Source: Arbacia lixula (lineage: Eukaryota > Echinodermata > Echinoidea > Arbacioida > Arbaciidae). From it: 64,000 bases of DNA. The translations under genes and the position numbers were made by a program. The notes under the pieces are model-generated. The model made no database searches. It saw nothing but the letters and a program-made list of their open reading frames with translations, and was not told the DNA's origin. Where the stretch lies: contig OZ022576.1 in NCBI GenBank assembly GCA_963669155.1, positions 24,324,150 through 24,388,149 of the forward strand, written 5' to 3'. Of this stretch, positions 1 to 23,824 are shown one piece after another. Position 1 is the first letter of the stretch, and each line of letters begins with the position of its first letter.

Positions 1-356
1 ATGAAATCGCTGTCAAAACCTCTTTACCAGTGAATGTCGAGATCAAAAGGGAGGAAGAGTCTTCATGACTACCTAATCCAACAAGACAAAAATAGAGATG
101 GCTCAAAAATACATTCGCACAAACACTGGAATAGATTGTTTCAATGAAATATGAATAGTGCATATACCAGACTTATGTGATCTATTAATGATGGAATCCC
201 GATAATATGGCTGGACACGAGTATGTTTAATTGCATTCTACCAGAGCAGTTTGTAAATGAATGAACCTGTTAACATAGAACACCTTTCCGTAATGTACAG
301 GTTGTTTGCACATTCAAACGTGCAAACCGTATCCTCAAATTGAACATTACGTATTA

Positions 357-635
357 TCAACTGGAGGCCTTGCTGCAATTAGTTAGGGGCACATTTTGTC
401 TTGCTGGTAGTTGCATGTTGCCCTGAATGTTGCAATCAAAACATGTCTCCAGCGATCCTTCTAAATCCTGAGCAGTGTGAATAGCCCGGGTGTCTTCTGC
501 CTTTGGTCTGGCTGCGCTCAGCCATGAGGAAAGAGAAGAAGCCTGATCCTGTTTGGGGATCGGAACCATGAATGATGAAGCGTAGTCATAGATGAAATAT
601 GCAATTTCCTTGCCTTGTTTGTGAGCACAAAAAGC
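357..635 (-). CDS. Possible alternative terminal exon (92 codons), unrecognised
   Basis: On the minus strand a good acceptor (a pyrimidine-rich stretch ending in CAG, just above 635) is followed by 92 open codons and a TGA at 357-359. The frame opens in phase 0, which would be compatible with PDZRN exon 3 ending in phase 0 at 10064. An ATTAAA poly(A)-like hexamer occurs near 225-230 on the same strand. The peptide (starting AFCAHKQGKEIAYFIYDY) resembles no family I know and is not the expected continuation of the PDZ domain. It could be an alternative 3' exon, an exon of another transcript, or chance. Confidence 0.15.
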   Translation of the reverse strand, partial: AFCAHKQGKEIAYFIYDYASSFMVPIPKQDQASSLSSWLSAARPKAEDTRAIHTAQDLEGSLETCFDCNIQGNMQLPARQNVPLTNCSKASS

Positions 636-3330
636 CTGAAGGTCAGAGGATAAAAGGGATGTGGAGGTATGTTAGCATGAAATAACAAGTGACAGCACAA
701 TTTGCATTTCACTTCAGGGGTACTAAGAAAGAGAGGGAGAGAAAACAGCTCTAGAAGTTAACCAGCTGAAATGGCTGGGCTGAAAACATTATAACTTACA
801 ATGTAACAAACATATACCCTTTCTGTGCGCAGTTGTGTGTGAGTGAATTTGTTTGTGAATTTGATGTTTGTTTGTTTGCATACTGGCTTTCTCGTTCACA
901 AAATCTAGCAATATTTATGTGAGGTTTCAAGGTTTAGATTTCAACATTGCTTATTTGAGGGACTACAATTATATAGTTTTCATTCAACATCTTACAGCAG
1001 TTAACAACATAAATCAACAACTTTTGTTTACTCTGATAAACAAGTTTTATAGATAAATCTGCCCTCAGACATTCTGTTAAAATGGTACCAATAATTTTCA
1101 TTTTTCATTAAATATCATTATATTTATTACTCCATGCATATTTGCCTATGCCTATGGAAATAACTGAAGTTTATGTTAATAATTCAGTCTCTGTATATTT
1201 AAGGAAATTAAACTGTATCCAATAAGATAAACAAAGTCTGGGCCACAACACAACTTAGAAGAAGCTATTACATACAGGTATCATTCCACTGGGCATGATT
1301 GCTAATGTAGTAATGTACATTCTGCCATTGCACTGTCAAGAGAGAGTTCATTTGGCTGGCTTCCCCTTCAATCATGATGAGCCCTTAGCAATGTGCTAAA
1401 ACGTGCCATCTTCCCCGAAAGACCTAACTACTCAGTAAGCACAGCCTGGCTGCCTGCCTTCAGATTACCCCAGTCACTGACCAGCAGAGCAAAGCTCCAA
1501 AAGCTCGGACTAAAAAAAAAAGCTCGGATGGAAAAAAAGGATCTGAGGGAAGGGCAGACATGAATGCACTCCTCTTTTCTTTATCTGTTTTTTCTCTCTT
1601 TTGTGCTGGCACTGATTGTTGTTTATTGTCTATTTACAACTTGGGAGCTCTTTATTGCTGATGCTTGGCTGGCTAAAGCTCAAAACAAGTTACTGGGTTT
1701 GGGGTTTTTTCTGGACCAGACTGGACAATGGCATAGGATGACCGCACAGTCTCCCTAGCTGGTGTTTAGAGGGATTTTAATCAGCGTCTCATCAAGAGGC
1801 TCCTAAGGGATTTCAGCTCATCCCGAAGCACCATTCACCTCAGAAAACAAGCTTTTCAGCTGCTTTACTGCAAGTGCTTACACTCTAAACTTAGGCCTGG
1901 CTCTGCTCCTACCCATACAACAACAACGCTGTTTACTACTTATTGAGACATCCTGTTGCTTGTATATAAATATGTGATTCTTGTTCAAATGTAGAAAGTG
2001 GTATTCCAGAAATTCACCAAATATGTACCAAATATATACCAAATCTCCCTTTAAGATACACCATAATCTAGTTCTTTCTTGGTATTCCAAAACAAATCTT
2101 CAGAAATTTTCATCAATATTAATGTGCACTGATTACCCAGGCAGCCACTAATGAGGTCCTTTCATATCACTGACATTTGTATTACAACCAACAAGCTGTT
2201 GGTATGGCTTAATGATACCAACAGAACGACAATGAGTACCAATGCCAATCAGTGCGCATTATTGCATAAATAACAAATAGTTTAATCTGCAAATTATTTG
2301 TTACACCTAATGCAATTAAATATCATAGGTCTAGAGACACCTGCCTCTGGAGGCGGGAATGCCATTGCTAAGGACCTGAACCATTATACATCACTGAATA
2401 TCTTGAACAGAAACATACCTACCAAATGCATATACACTATTTGTACCTGTCTTAAATCATTAACCCCATAGCCATTGAAGAATACATGACCCCATTACCC
2501 TACAACCCCAAATGCAGGAATACAATGTATGTACAAAGTGCATGTGCATGTCTGTGCATATACACTGTAAATATGTCTACCAGTGTAGGCATATTGAAGT
2601 ATCAAAATTTGATTTGAGCATTTCCTAAGGTGAAATTTTCTTGATGGAGCAATTCCTATTAAACATTTCATTTTTAATGTAACAATGATGAAACACTTTC
2701 ACCGTAACCTGTACTTTACAGGAGGTAGAATCTCAGTCGTCATCCACGGTGATCCATCATCATTCCCAGGACAACTCAAATACTGCACAGAAAAGTGATC
2801 TAAAGATTGGCTTTATTGTTCGCTTGCCCGTGCTCGCTAACCCGATAACCCAAATACGAGCCAGAAAATGTATGGCCGCGCAAAGGGTGTCGAATTTCCA
2901 ATGAGCATGAATGGCAACTTTGGGTTCTTTCAAGACATCTATGAGGTTGTTCAATCCATTGTAACATTCATCCCACACATGTACTTTGAGATGTACATGT
3001 AGCTTCACTGCAAGGCTGCAGAATGTGTTTTTTCTTCTTTACTTCACACTCATAATGCAGTCTGAATTCACAGACTAAGCATTTAGCATTCTTTCCCTCT
3101 AAAGAAGAGATAAGGAAAGCTTGATAAGTTTAGACTTATGTGATTGCAAGCACCATACAGGAACAAGTCCAAACTCTACAGCCTAGAACCTACACATTAT
3201 GTTAGATAAAGAAACACATTTCACAACATAATTACTGCCAAACTACATGAATACATGAATACATGTCCCTCACCCTCACTAAAAATAACTTGTCACACGG
3301 TGGCTATCTGACACTGTAAACATATGAAAA

Positions 3331-3696
3331 TAGGGCTCAAACTAGCCTGGCTTCCATGCTGATTGGGAATTTCCAAAGATCTTCTTTAATAAGCCAGATA
3401 CTGACAGCAAATCACACCAGGGATCTTCTTCCACATCTCTGGATGGACTAAGAGAGAGGAGAATGATCGACAAAGTGACTCTTTAGAGTTTTGGCTCGCT
3501 GTGATCCGCCGCTGGGCGGACCGAAAATAGGCTCGTACAGTTTACAGTACATAGATGGCGCGATCTAGTGCACGCTATATCACGCCATCTCTGCAAGAGT
3601 AAACGGGCTCTTAGTCTTGTGAGGACCAAGCTCTATTTTTCTGTTGCCATTATAAATGTCGAATAGCCTGGAAGCCAGACTAGGTGCCAGCCCCTA
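3331..3696. mobile_element. MITE-like element with terminal inverted repeats
   Basis: The left end (GGGCTCAAACTAGCCTGGCT from 3333) and the reverse complement of the right end (GGGGCTGGCACCTAGTCTGG, from 3694) share an imperfect inverted repeat of roughly 30 bp containing CTGGCTTCCA. TA flanks both ends (3331-3332 and 3695-3696), as expected for a TA target duplication. The interior has no coding potential. The superfamily is not assignable; Tc1/mariner-like behaviour is inferred only from the TA flanks. Confidence 0.45.
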
Positions 3697-6600
3697 TCAT
3701 TTCTGTCACACAATACCTTCATGAATTGTCCCCCAGGCCCAGAATGTGTTCAGAGAATACTCAGCACAGCACTACCGAAGGTCTCCTGAAAGGTCATCAT
3801 GTTGCTTGGTGACCTTCCCCTGTCTAATCCAGCCCCCCTCTGAATTTTAATCCATAACCATAGATCACATTTCCAAGAATGCTCAAGGTATAGATTGGTT
3901 GTGGAATAAAGGAATAATTTAGAACAGAAATTAACAATTAGCTTGCTGGTGTTTGCATATCACAACAAAATACAAGGACTCCTGTTTTCCAAAGGGTAAG
4001 AGGTGTTTATCCATTTCTAGGATGTTTCTTTGTGGAGAGATTGTAAATCTATATGTGTATGTCAAGAACATTCCACTGCCTTCTGTCATCCTTTCAAGAC
4101 ATGACACTCTTAGGTTAAGAAATTTATTGCACAAGGACAAACATTTCTGTGACATGCAATAGTGTTCCTGTCTGTAAATGTAATAGGTTGGTAATTTGAC
4201 AGGGTAATGTGTTTGTGTAAACAGTACATATTGTTGAAAACCTGAAAACCTGGTTACACTGTATGTGTCTCCCAAGATCTACAACACATAGAAAAGTAGA
4301 AACCGTGTATATCATTTCCTTTGCTTTCAGCAATACATGTACATGGGAAGGCATTGCATCAAACCTCTAACAAACCAATAGGTCAATTAAGCATATTTTA
4401 TTTCATGCTGGATTGTAGAAAATAACTGTTCAGTTCTTATGTTGCACTTTACTGAGTACGCTTCAGTACATGTTTGCGGCTTCGGATGATGTAACACTGC
4501 ACTTTCTTCAGTGACAAATGCAACATATATTTTTTCTCCTGTAGCACTGTGCATGTTTCAAAAAGGGGATTGGAGTTAGGTACACATCTACATCCTCTCA
4601 AGAATAAACAAACAGAATCAAAAGTACTGCTTCGGTCTGCATATATGGATTGGAGAACAGTCTCCACCCACTTCCTGTCCAGGTAAAGCCATAGAATAGC
4701 CCTTATTACTGGCTCAAATCAGGCTTGTTAGTGCGAATCCTGACATGGGTCAGTGGTGACACAAGAAGAACGCAAAGTCAAAATCCACTGTCTTGACAGA
4801 AAAGATGACAAATCCCCACAAAAAGGCATTCAGGTATCCAAATGAGTTTCCTGTTTACAGTTATATACATGTTGTATACCTGCCTGCCTGCCTGTGCAGT
4901 TCCGTGGTTGTGTTTGTGAAGAAAGCGCATCCTACTTAGTGTTTAAGCAGAGAAAAGGCGTTTTTTACATAATTCAGGAGATGATCTTTGTGATGCAACG
5001 GAACCAATTACTTACAGTGTATGAAGGATGGAGAGGTTTTCTGTCTCTCTCTATTTGGGATGAGATGGCAAATTTATATGCAAAAAACTGGATTCACAAG
5101 AAGGGAAAGATAAGTAGCAGGATACTCTACATACGTGTTGGCATAAATCTCTCTGTTTAAGTCTGTGACATTTAAACAACATTTTTTTTTTATGCCTGGC
5201 CCTCAATGCTCGTCAAAAAAAAGATGCTCTTGTTTAGATGCTTTTCCCCAATAGTTATTTTTAAACTTAACAACAAAAGGGTGCGACCCTTTCAATTTAA
5301 TTTCTAGTTCCTGTTAGCCTTGATTTGCATTACATAGGTTTTCCTTTTTTTTATTGTAATAATATCTATTAGTATTTCAAACATATCTAATTTGACTTGT
5401 TATTCTACAGACCGCTTTGAAATCATCATCATTTGCTAATAGGGCTTTTCACCCCAACCATGAAAGTAAGTAAAATAAAGCCACATCCAGAAGCCCAAAT
5501 AAGTTCTCAAAATGCCATGAACAAGAATCACAACATATCATGAATTCCATTACATTGTTTAATTTCTATGCTGATACTTGCTAGTGTATCAATCCAATTG
5601 TATTTCTCTTGATCCACATTCATACAAGATATGCATGTAATCTCATGTTAGACAATCACCTCGTTACCTTAAAAAAAAAATTTACCCCAAACTTCAATTG
5701 ATACATGCCGCAAATCTCTTTTGGGGACAAAAATTTGACATACTGGAGCACAGTACATTTACCTGGTAGTAAACCGACGACTAATGGGCAAACACAAAAG
5801 ATGAGACATGTCAGTTATTGTGCAGGCAGGCCGCCCAAAATTTGAGCCCTCAGGTGATCCCGAAAGCCATTTCTTCCCCAAAATGTATTTTGTGGTGGCT
5901 ACTGTTTTCATTTCAGTATGCGTGCAGTAAATAACCCTGTTCATACAACTAATAACTGCTTGTAGACATGTTCACACATGATTTAAAGCATTCATTATTT
6001 CCTCACCAGGAGAGGAAGATTGGGGGTTCTTGTGATCAGAAATGTGGTAAATACTTGGGCAAAGATCAATTGGTATCAAATTTGCCAGCACATTCTTGCC
6101 TATCTGATTTGATTCTGAAAAAAAAAAATTGTTTTCAGATTTCGCTAGAGCTTGCAAGGCACAAACCAGTTCACTTATGTCATCAATTGTAATGAGAGTA
6201 GGCCTGGACTCAATACATCATCAACTCTTTTCCAACTTCTGTAGATTATTTTTTATGTCAGTCAGGAAATGTATCCTTCTCTTTTCACGTACTGTATCCT
6301 TGGCACATCACAACCTTGTGACACATCTTGTTTGTCATTTGAAACAAATTTTTACGATACGCCTACGTGTATGTATTTTGCTAAGGAATAATATATAAAA
6401 GTGGGCGTACATATGTAATGTACAGAGATTTTTCTTATGTACTGTGCATGTATGGGTAAAATGATTTGGCCATGCACAATTGATATGAATCAATCAAATA
6501 GCACAGTGGTTACCATAACCATATATGGAGGAAGGAATAACTGGGAAGAGAAATTCTGATCTGCAGCATGCAAGATGAGAACGGGGCTAAAGTGGCCAGC

Positions 6601-7398
6601 GAAATGTGCCCTGGATTCTGGAACATTAGGTTAATGCAGGGTTAGACTAAGTACAGTAAGTACTCACAATAAGCCCATGGCCAGCACCCTGTTTCATCTC
6701 ATTTCATCAGAAGCGATGATTTACGACCTCTTGAATGGGAACGGCAGGGCGGGCACGCCACTAAAACTATCCCAAGAAAGGAGGGAAGAGAAGAAGCAGC
6801 CCAAACAGCAGTTAGGGCAGAACAAGCAATGCGCAAGTATAGCACATGTACTTAGGAAATTGACAACAAATTGGATAGACCTACGGATCACTGTGACTCA
6901 TTCATTACATGGTATCATCAAAGTGTATGTCAGATGCCATTTTCCTATCAGACTGGATGAAGACGTACGTATGCACCATATCATACAGAGGAAATGTGTG
7001 TACAGTATCTCCCTATTCGTCCATATATAGATATATATGTTGTCTACCTCAATTTATTGAATTTCCTAGAAGACATTGAATAGTTTGCAGCATTGGCAAA
7101 CCATGTGGTCATACATATATGTAAGAAAATCAAGTGATGACAAATACATGTACAGTGAAATGCATATACATGGCATGAATGTCTCACATAACAGTACTAC
7201 AGGTCGATATAGGCTTACTCTCTTGAACATACCTGTACAAGTGTAGCTTTCTCATGTTTTCTTTGATGTCAAAATAACTAACTGGGAGGGCGAATACTTA
7301 AAAAAAGGGTCCGGAGTTTTGGTGAAACTTGACTTGAAGATGTTTCAATATATGCCTACGTAAGGACTAAATTGTTCATGCCATTTGAAGTATATGTT

Positions 7399-7604
7399 TT
7401 AACCTGTGTTCCTGATTGCATGGTTACGGTATTAATGTCTCTTAAATGTTTGTTTTTCTCTTCTTGCAGTGACTTATCATAAAAAAAAAGGATTGAAGTA
7501 CATATTGTACATGCTATTAATAGTCTGTTCTAACCTGTATTCCTGGTTGCTCACAGTTACGGTATTTACTTCTCTACTTAACTTTTTTTTTTGTTTCTCT
7601 TCAA
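7399..7604. repeat. Diverged direct duplication, two units
   Basis: A stretch of about 65-75 bp beginning TAACCTGTGTTCCTGATTGC (near 7400) recurs as TAACCTGTATTCCTGGTTGC (near 7531), both followed by a GTTACGGTATT motif and a T-rich stretch ending TTTCTCTT. The spacing is about 130 bp. This looks like an old local duplication. Confidence 0.4.
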
Positions 7605-9843
7605 ATGGTTCTTCTATTGAAGGCGCAGAAGTGGTAGGGCACTCCAGACTAGCTAATCCTGGGGTTTAAATACAATATCACTGCAGGACATGTGTGTCAA
7701 GTAGAACACACGCTGGCAGCAACCTATGATACCAGCCAGAGAGGAAACGTGGTGATAAGCATTTCTAAAGACACGACAGGAAAGGATGCCAGGGTGAAAG
7801 AGTGAAGGAATGTGCGGATGAAAAGAGGATACAAAACAGCATCAATACTTCAGAGAATGCCGAGTGAATGGAGGAAATCCAAACATTCTAGATATGCGGG
7901 GGCATTGTTGGTATCAGAAAACAAATCAATCGCCCATTCAGGGCTAATACTGCGCAGGATCAATGCACAATTATGCTTTAAATGCTGGGGCTTACTTTGT
8001 CTAGCTGGTTCCCTAGTGAAACCCTGGCGCTAATCACTTCACAAATAAATATGTTCATGCACTTCTCAAAATGATTTTGATGTTGTACCCATCCTGACCT
8101 TCTGAACCCATGTCAATTAACACTCTCGATACCAAGGCAGGAAAAGCATGCAGACGTCTTACAAATTTCATGTATCTTGGGTACTAATTGCGGAAATACC
8201 ATGATCAGTACCTCAGTAAACATTTGTAAATGAAAATTTGGTATTACAAACCAAATAAATCAATTTTGTACATTCCTTTGATCTCATAAATTACTGTCTG
8301 TTATATTTGACAAACTATCAATTTATTTATGATGCATAATTAATATGTATACATCAATGTCAAGTATCATTTTTCCCTTTATGATTACACAATTTATTTG
8401 GTTATCTTGCATTAACTAGGACAAACAAATTTTGTTCTTCAAAAGAACATTAATCAAGAAGGACATCTAATTTATAGTTTTTATGTTTTTAGATGGTTTG
8501 CTGTGTTTAAAACTGAAAATTTCAATTGTCAAGCTTTTTAGTCTGCATGGTATAAAAACCCATCCAATGACATACCAAATCCTAGAGAGGAGAAACACAC
8601 AGTTCTTATAGATGCCAAATGCAATGCAGTGAGCCTGGAGCTAAGCCATGTACCTTATCGTTTACATTGCACATAGTCAGAGGACGACGACTAGGAATGT
8701 ACAGTGAAGTTTGTAATGAATGAAGCATGACAAACAATTGTGATCAATCACACAATCTGTTCATCCGCTATCTCTCCATCTAAATATAATCCTCGTCCCA
8801 AGACAAGCCCAGAAAACATGGCGGGACAAAGGATAATTTACAAATTGCCATCCACATGGCTGTCACTGCCTTGCCAGTTCCGCACATCCTCCCACCCCTC
8901 CCCCGTCGCGTAAACATATTGCACGACATGTGTACTCAATCAATCCGGATGGTCCCACACCAGCCATCTCGTGTTGGTTTGCCCTGCTAATACACCAACC
9001 CTAACTGAGAAAGATCCCACTGCCATCTCTATGTGTACGAACAGTGAACAATACCACAGAGGTATACAACAAAGTATCAACTAGCGTTGTTGTAATGGCC
9101 TGTACTGCATGCTTCTGCTACAATCCTACATGCACAGTACCAATGGCTACGAATCACAGAAGACACACATTTCTGTGACAGTGGAAACACTCTTTGAAGA
9201 TGGTATCACCATTAGACCTCGAGACTTGTGGACTTGTGGACTCAATTTACCCCGCATGCTTTCACCACCTCCGCAACAACAAAGTGTGTCAAAGGCGCAC
9301 AACATCGAAACAGATGTAAAGCATAAGTGCTGGGGAGGTTCTTCCATGCAATTAGCATCTGTGGAACCAATTGCATCGCACCCGCTCTATGCGGAAGAAA
9401 AATTGTTACCCGCAAAACCAAAATACGAGGCGTTATCTGTCAGCCTGTATCTAGAGTGATAATACATTGTACATCTCTCCTCTCTGTGCAGCACCAATGA
9501 ACACAAACATCTGCGACTCACATATTATACTGTACTAGCAGTGCTCACACAACTCACGACGCAATTTACACTATCCCAATTAATGTTTAAAGGGAGCATA
9601 AAGACAGCACTCAAGGTAAGTGTTATATAAAATGCTAGTATTAGTTTATTGAATGTGAATTATAAACATCTTTTTGTTTCTTTAAACATGATTATAATAC
9701 TGAGCATGCTCTGGTCAGTATTTGGGGGGAAACAATCAAAATTGACCAGCCCTAATACACTTTGTAGCTCTCTAAAGCTGAGTGTGAACTGATGTGGTCA
9801 TGATTGGACGACTATGGTACCACTTTCAATATCTATGTAGCCC

Positions 9844-10032
9844 AGGTACTAGGCTGTGAGGTGCATGGACACAACTCAGTCTGTTAACAACTATGTCTGG
9901 TAATGCAGACTATGCCCTAATTCCATCCACGCTGCCAGAGGAGCTATGACGTAATTTGGGGTGTAGTCTGTGTTACCAGACATAGTTGTTAACAGACTGA
10001 GTTGTGTCCATGCATCTCATAGCCTAGTACCT
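9844..10032. mobile_element. Palindromic MITE beside PDZRN exon 3
   Basis: Two arms of about 75 bp form a near-perfect inverted repeat. The left arm starts AGGTACTAGGCT at 9844 and the right arm ends AGCCTAGTACCT at 10032. Both arms carry GGACACAACTCAGTCTGTTA and ACAACTATGTCTGGTAA. The loop is about 40 bp and there is no ORF. The element lies in the intron only 31 bp beyond the splice donor of the PDZRN exon at 10064-10162. Arm identity is high, suggesting fairly recent insertion. Confidence 0.7.
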
Positions 10033-10063
10033 ACTGGTAGGCTAATATCCAGGAAGAACTCAC

Positions 10064-21167
<11,104 letters not shown>

Positions 21168-21259
21168 AGTCACCAGCGCCAAGCAAGCGACGTAGCCGGG
21201 TTCAGGGCTTCGTGGGGAAACTATATTCCTTCCACAGAGCTTCCGTAAAACAATATACC

Positions 21260-21495
21260 ACGCGTAATTTCCTTATAATCAATCCAAGATACCGCTTAAC
21301 TCACACGTCGGCGAACGCCAGATAAAATAGCAGTGCTGGTAGAGTAGGGGAAATCCACCACGCACGACACGGTATGTGTTGTGATTGTGGTTGAGCGATC
21401 GAGCCCAACGCACTGTGAATGGGACGTCTGCCTCGCTATTCTATTGGATGACCCAACTCAACGAACAATAGGCGGTTCTCGCTTCTGATTGGCTG
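21260..21495 (-). promoter_or_regulatory. Candidate promoter of the PDZRN-like gene
   Basis: On the minus strand upstream of the start codon there are two CCAAT boxes (ATTGG on plus at 21443-21447 and 21488-21492, the second in a CAGCCAATCAG context typical of NF-Y sites) and a TATAAGG box (21271-21277). CpG is enriched. A start site about 30 bp downstream of the TATA-like box would leave a 5' UTR of roughly 75 bp. These are motif matches only. Confidence 0.4.
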
Positions 21496-23329
21496 AGACA
21501 GAGTCGTGCTCCCAAACTTTGGCGGCTTCTTTTGATGTGGAGCTTTTTTTGACCCGTGCTTGCTCCGTCGTCTAATTACGCGCAAGGAGGGGACACCAAA
21601 ACATCAGCTCCTCGCACTTTGCCGACAAGGAGAAGGAAAAAGGTGCAAAATTTGCCTCTTGCCAACAATCGGCAGCGAATGGTTCTTCAGACTGGTCGTT
21701 AGTCATGAAAATCCTCCGGTCAAACTCGGGTTGGTATTCAAAGTCGAGAATGACCGTCAAACTTGTTTAGTTTTTCAGTGAAAACCTTCGGCGAGGGAGA
21801 AAGGTGACTCAAAGGTTACACGTTGTATATATACTAACTTTCTAAGGGGGTGGAATTATGATGAGTTATGGGCGTTGAGATAATACCATACAGACTTTAG
21901 GCCATTTAAATCGACGTGATTTTTATTTTTAGATTCTATTCGTCAGCAGTTCAGTGACGAAATAGTGCCTCAATCCCTTTTGTAGATGAACACAAATCAT
22001 TGCAGGCACCGGTCAAGTCTGAAATATGAAGCTGAAGAGTGTCGTGTAATTCAATTGATTCGTGAAGAACTTAACTTTGTGCTTTGCCTCTCAGGCTCGA
22101 CGTCTTATCTACCGACGAATGAAAGTTGAGGCTAACAACGATTTACACCACATTATGTCCAAATTGAGAAGAAACCATCACTGAGTACATCATTAAGTAT
22201 TTGGACGTAATATTTTTTTTAAATATGTGCTTAAATAACATTCCCTGTATACTTTCTGCAGGTACGAGACCTTATTTTCAGACGACCCGCCCAAAACATT
22301 AATATGAAATGTGAAAGTCAATATTGTGTGTTATTTCTGCAATATGCATGAGCGTTTTGAAAAATGTGATAATGAAACATTATAAAAAATGGTTAGAGGT
22401 ATTGCGAAAATATAGTGGTGTATTTTTTTGTTAAACCTCGTTTCATAGACTGAACAAATATAGATACCGATTTTCTTGTAAAGAAAACAATATCAAAAGA
22501 AAAAAATTATTGTGATCTATGATGTTCAAGTGCGCGTCTTTCAATAGATTACAACATAAAATAAGCTTTGATTCCCTTACTTTTCAGTTTTTCGGTAATA
22601 TGTGTCATGATCATATACTGTGTATTTTTGTATTGTTCGTCATTAAACAAGATCCATTTGCAGTTCGAACTTTATCGGTCCAACCGGGAGATTATACCAT
22701 TTAAACACGGTTGGTCTTCCATATAACTTTATTACCAGGAGCAGCATGGTGTTGCTGTCCCACCCCTCGGCCCCCCCCCCCCCCCCCCCCCTCTGCCATT
22801 AAAAGTCAGAAGAGAGGGCCGATATCGAATGGACATGACACGTATCATCTTCATCAGCATCCATGACGATTGACAGACATCACCCGTCAAGGGTTGCGGA
22901 CGGTCACGGGCGGGCGTGATGGGGGAAGGGGGAGGTGGGAGGGGGAGAGCGCCACATGCGGCCGAAAAAAAATGATGTGGTAATTTCCTGTGCTGTTAAG
23001 TGTGAGCTGTATGTATTTTATCGCTGCTTCTCGGCAAGTATATTCATGAATCCATGATGTTGTTGAGGACGATGGCGTCCTCGTGAGTTCTCTCTCCACT
23101 TCGAGAGAACAATGCGTATTATGATATCATAAAAATCATAAAATAACTAAATAATCAAGTAATAATTTTGTGAATAGCATTTTGTGATTTATAGACAAAA
23201 ATAACTTTATCAAGTATGGGCAGAAGACTAATTGCCTCTAATAATGCATGGTTGAGTGGACACGGCGGTGGGCAGAACGGAAAGAAGAAAGAAGCCTGGC
23301 TTCAGGCTGACTGAGATTTTTTAAACCAA
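21496..23329. other. Intergenic, no gene recognised
   Basis: Upstream flank of the PDZRN-like gene. It contains TTTGGCGGC (about 21520, E2F-like), AT-rich DNA at 22200-22730 and a 21-base poly-C run (22771-22791). No conserved coding sequence was seen. Confidence 0.5.
22771..22791. repeat. Poly-C tract (21)
   Basis: An uninterrupted run of 21 C, followed by CTCTG. Confidence 0.95.
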
Positions 23330-23344
23330 AGACGAATCAAAGAC

Positions 23345-23557
23345 TGGTCCAGCGCAGAGCTCATCACATCCATTAAGCACTGGCGCACCCGGCGCGTGAG
23401 AGAAGCCATCGAGATTCTTCAACACGACACGGTGCCGCGGGGGAGCGGACTTGTGATCAACGATGTCTGGATGCCACTTCTTCACCACGCGCACCGGCAG
23501 CACCACCAAGCGCAGCGCACACGGGACGGCGACCTACCCGAAAGCTCAGGGAATTGA
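23345..23557 (+). pseudogene. Penelope-like GIY-YIG endonuclease C-terminus, remnant
   Basis: 70 open codons ending in TGA at 23555-23557. The segment HWRTRRVREAIEILQHD, followed by a PRGSG...VWMPLL region, resembles the usual end of these endonucleases (basic RRVxEAI, then RDxG, then a PxxxxLL stretch). The catalytic GIY and YIG region and the reverse transcriptase are absent. The match is by eye; a chance match is possible but the length and order argue against it. Confidence 0.4.
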
Positions 23558-23765
23558 ATACGCCGCACTTTCGCGCCGTTTCACGCTCCAGTGCACACCG
23601 CGCATTCGCGCCGCACTTTCGCACCTATTCAGCTGTTTCACGCTCTAGTGCACACAGCACATTCGCGCCGAAACGCTCTATTCCTATTGGCTGATTTCGG
23701 ACACTCTCGGGTTATTTCGGATCCCTTCGGATCACATAAATACCCGGCGCGCTCGTTAGTTTCTT

Positions 23766-23824
23766 CGAGTTATTCTCCGGATGACGGACAGAGCACACTG
23801 CCCGAAACGTCGAGACTGATACTC
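23766..23824 (+). other. Degenerate hammerhead-ribozyme-like core
   Basis: CGGATGA (23778-23784; the consensus would be CTGATGA) is followed by a possible helix II (GGACAG with CTGCCC), then GAAA (23804-23807), then CGTC. The flanks TTATTCTC and GAGACTGATA can pair as helix I with a bulge. Helix III is absent. Penelope-like elements are known to carry hammerhead motifs in their terminal repeats. With one core mismatch and no helix III it is probably inactive. Confidence 0.25.

Larger units (their letters stand above)
636..9843. other. Non-coding stretch, presumed PDZRN intron 3
   Basis: No exon with recognisable protein similarity was found on either strand. The expected next PDZRN exon (end of PDZ1, usually an NG-x-D...ATHxxAVxxF type sequence) was looked for by eye on the minus strand and not seen. 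The stretch is AT-rich, with stop-interrupted frames of under 120 codons, one palindromic element (3331-3696) and a diverged direct repeat (7399-7604). Confidence 0.5.

Noticed and set aside
6677-7030. 117-codon plus frame with an ATG
   Set aside because: Composition drifts, no similarity recognised, lies inside the presumed PDZRN intron on the opposite strand.
21168-21182. Five extra in-frame codons upstream of the PDZRN ATG
   Set aside because: The first of them is TTG, not ATG; the family N-terminus MGF begins at 21167.
22660-22700. tRNA-like GTTCGAA box
   Set aside because: No acceptor stem, D arm or anticodon arm could be built around it.
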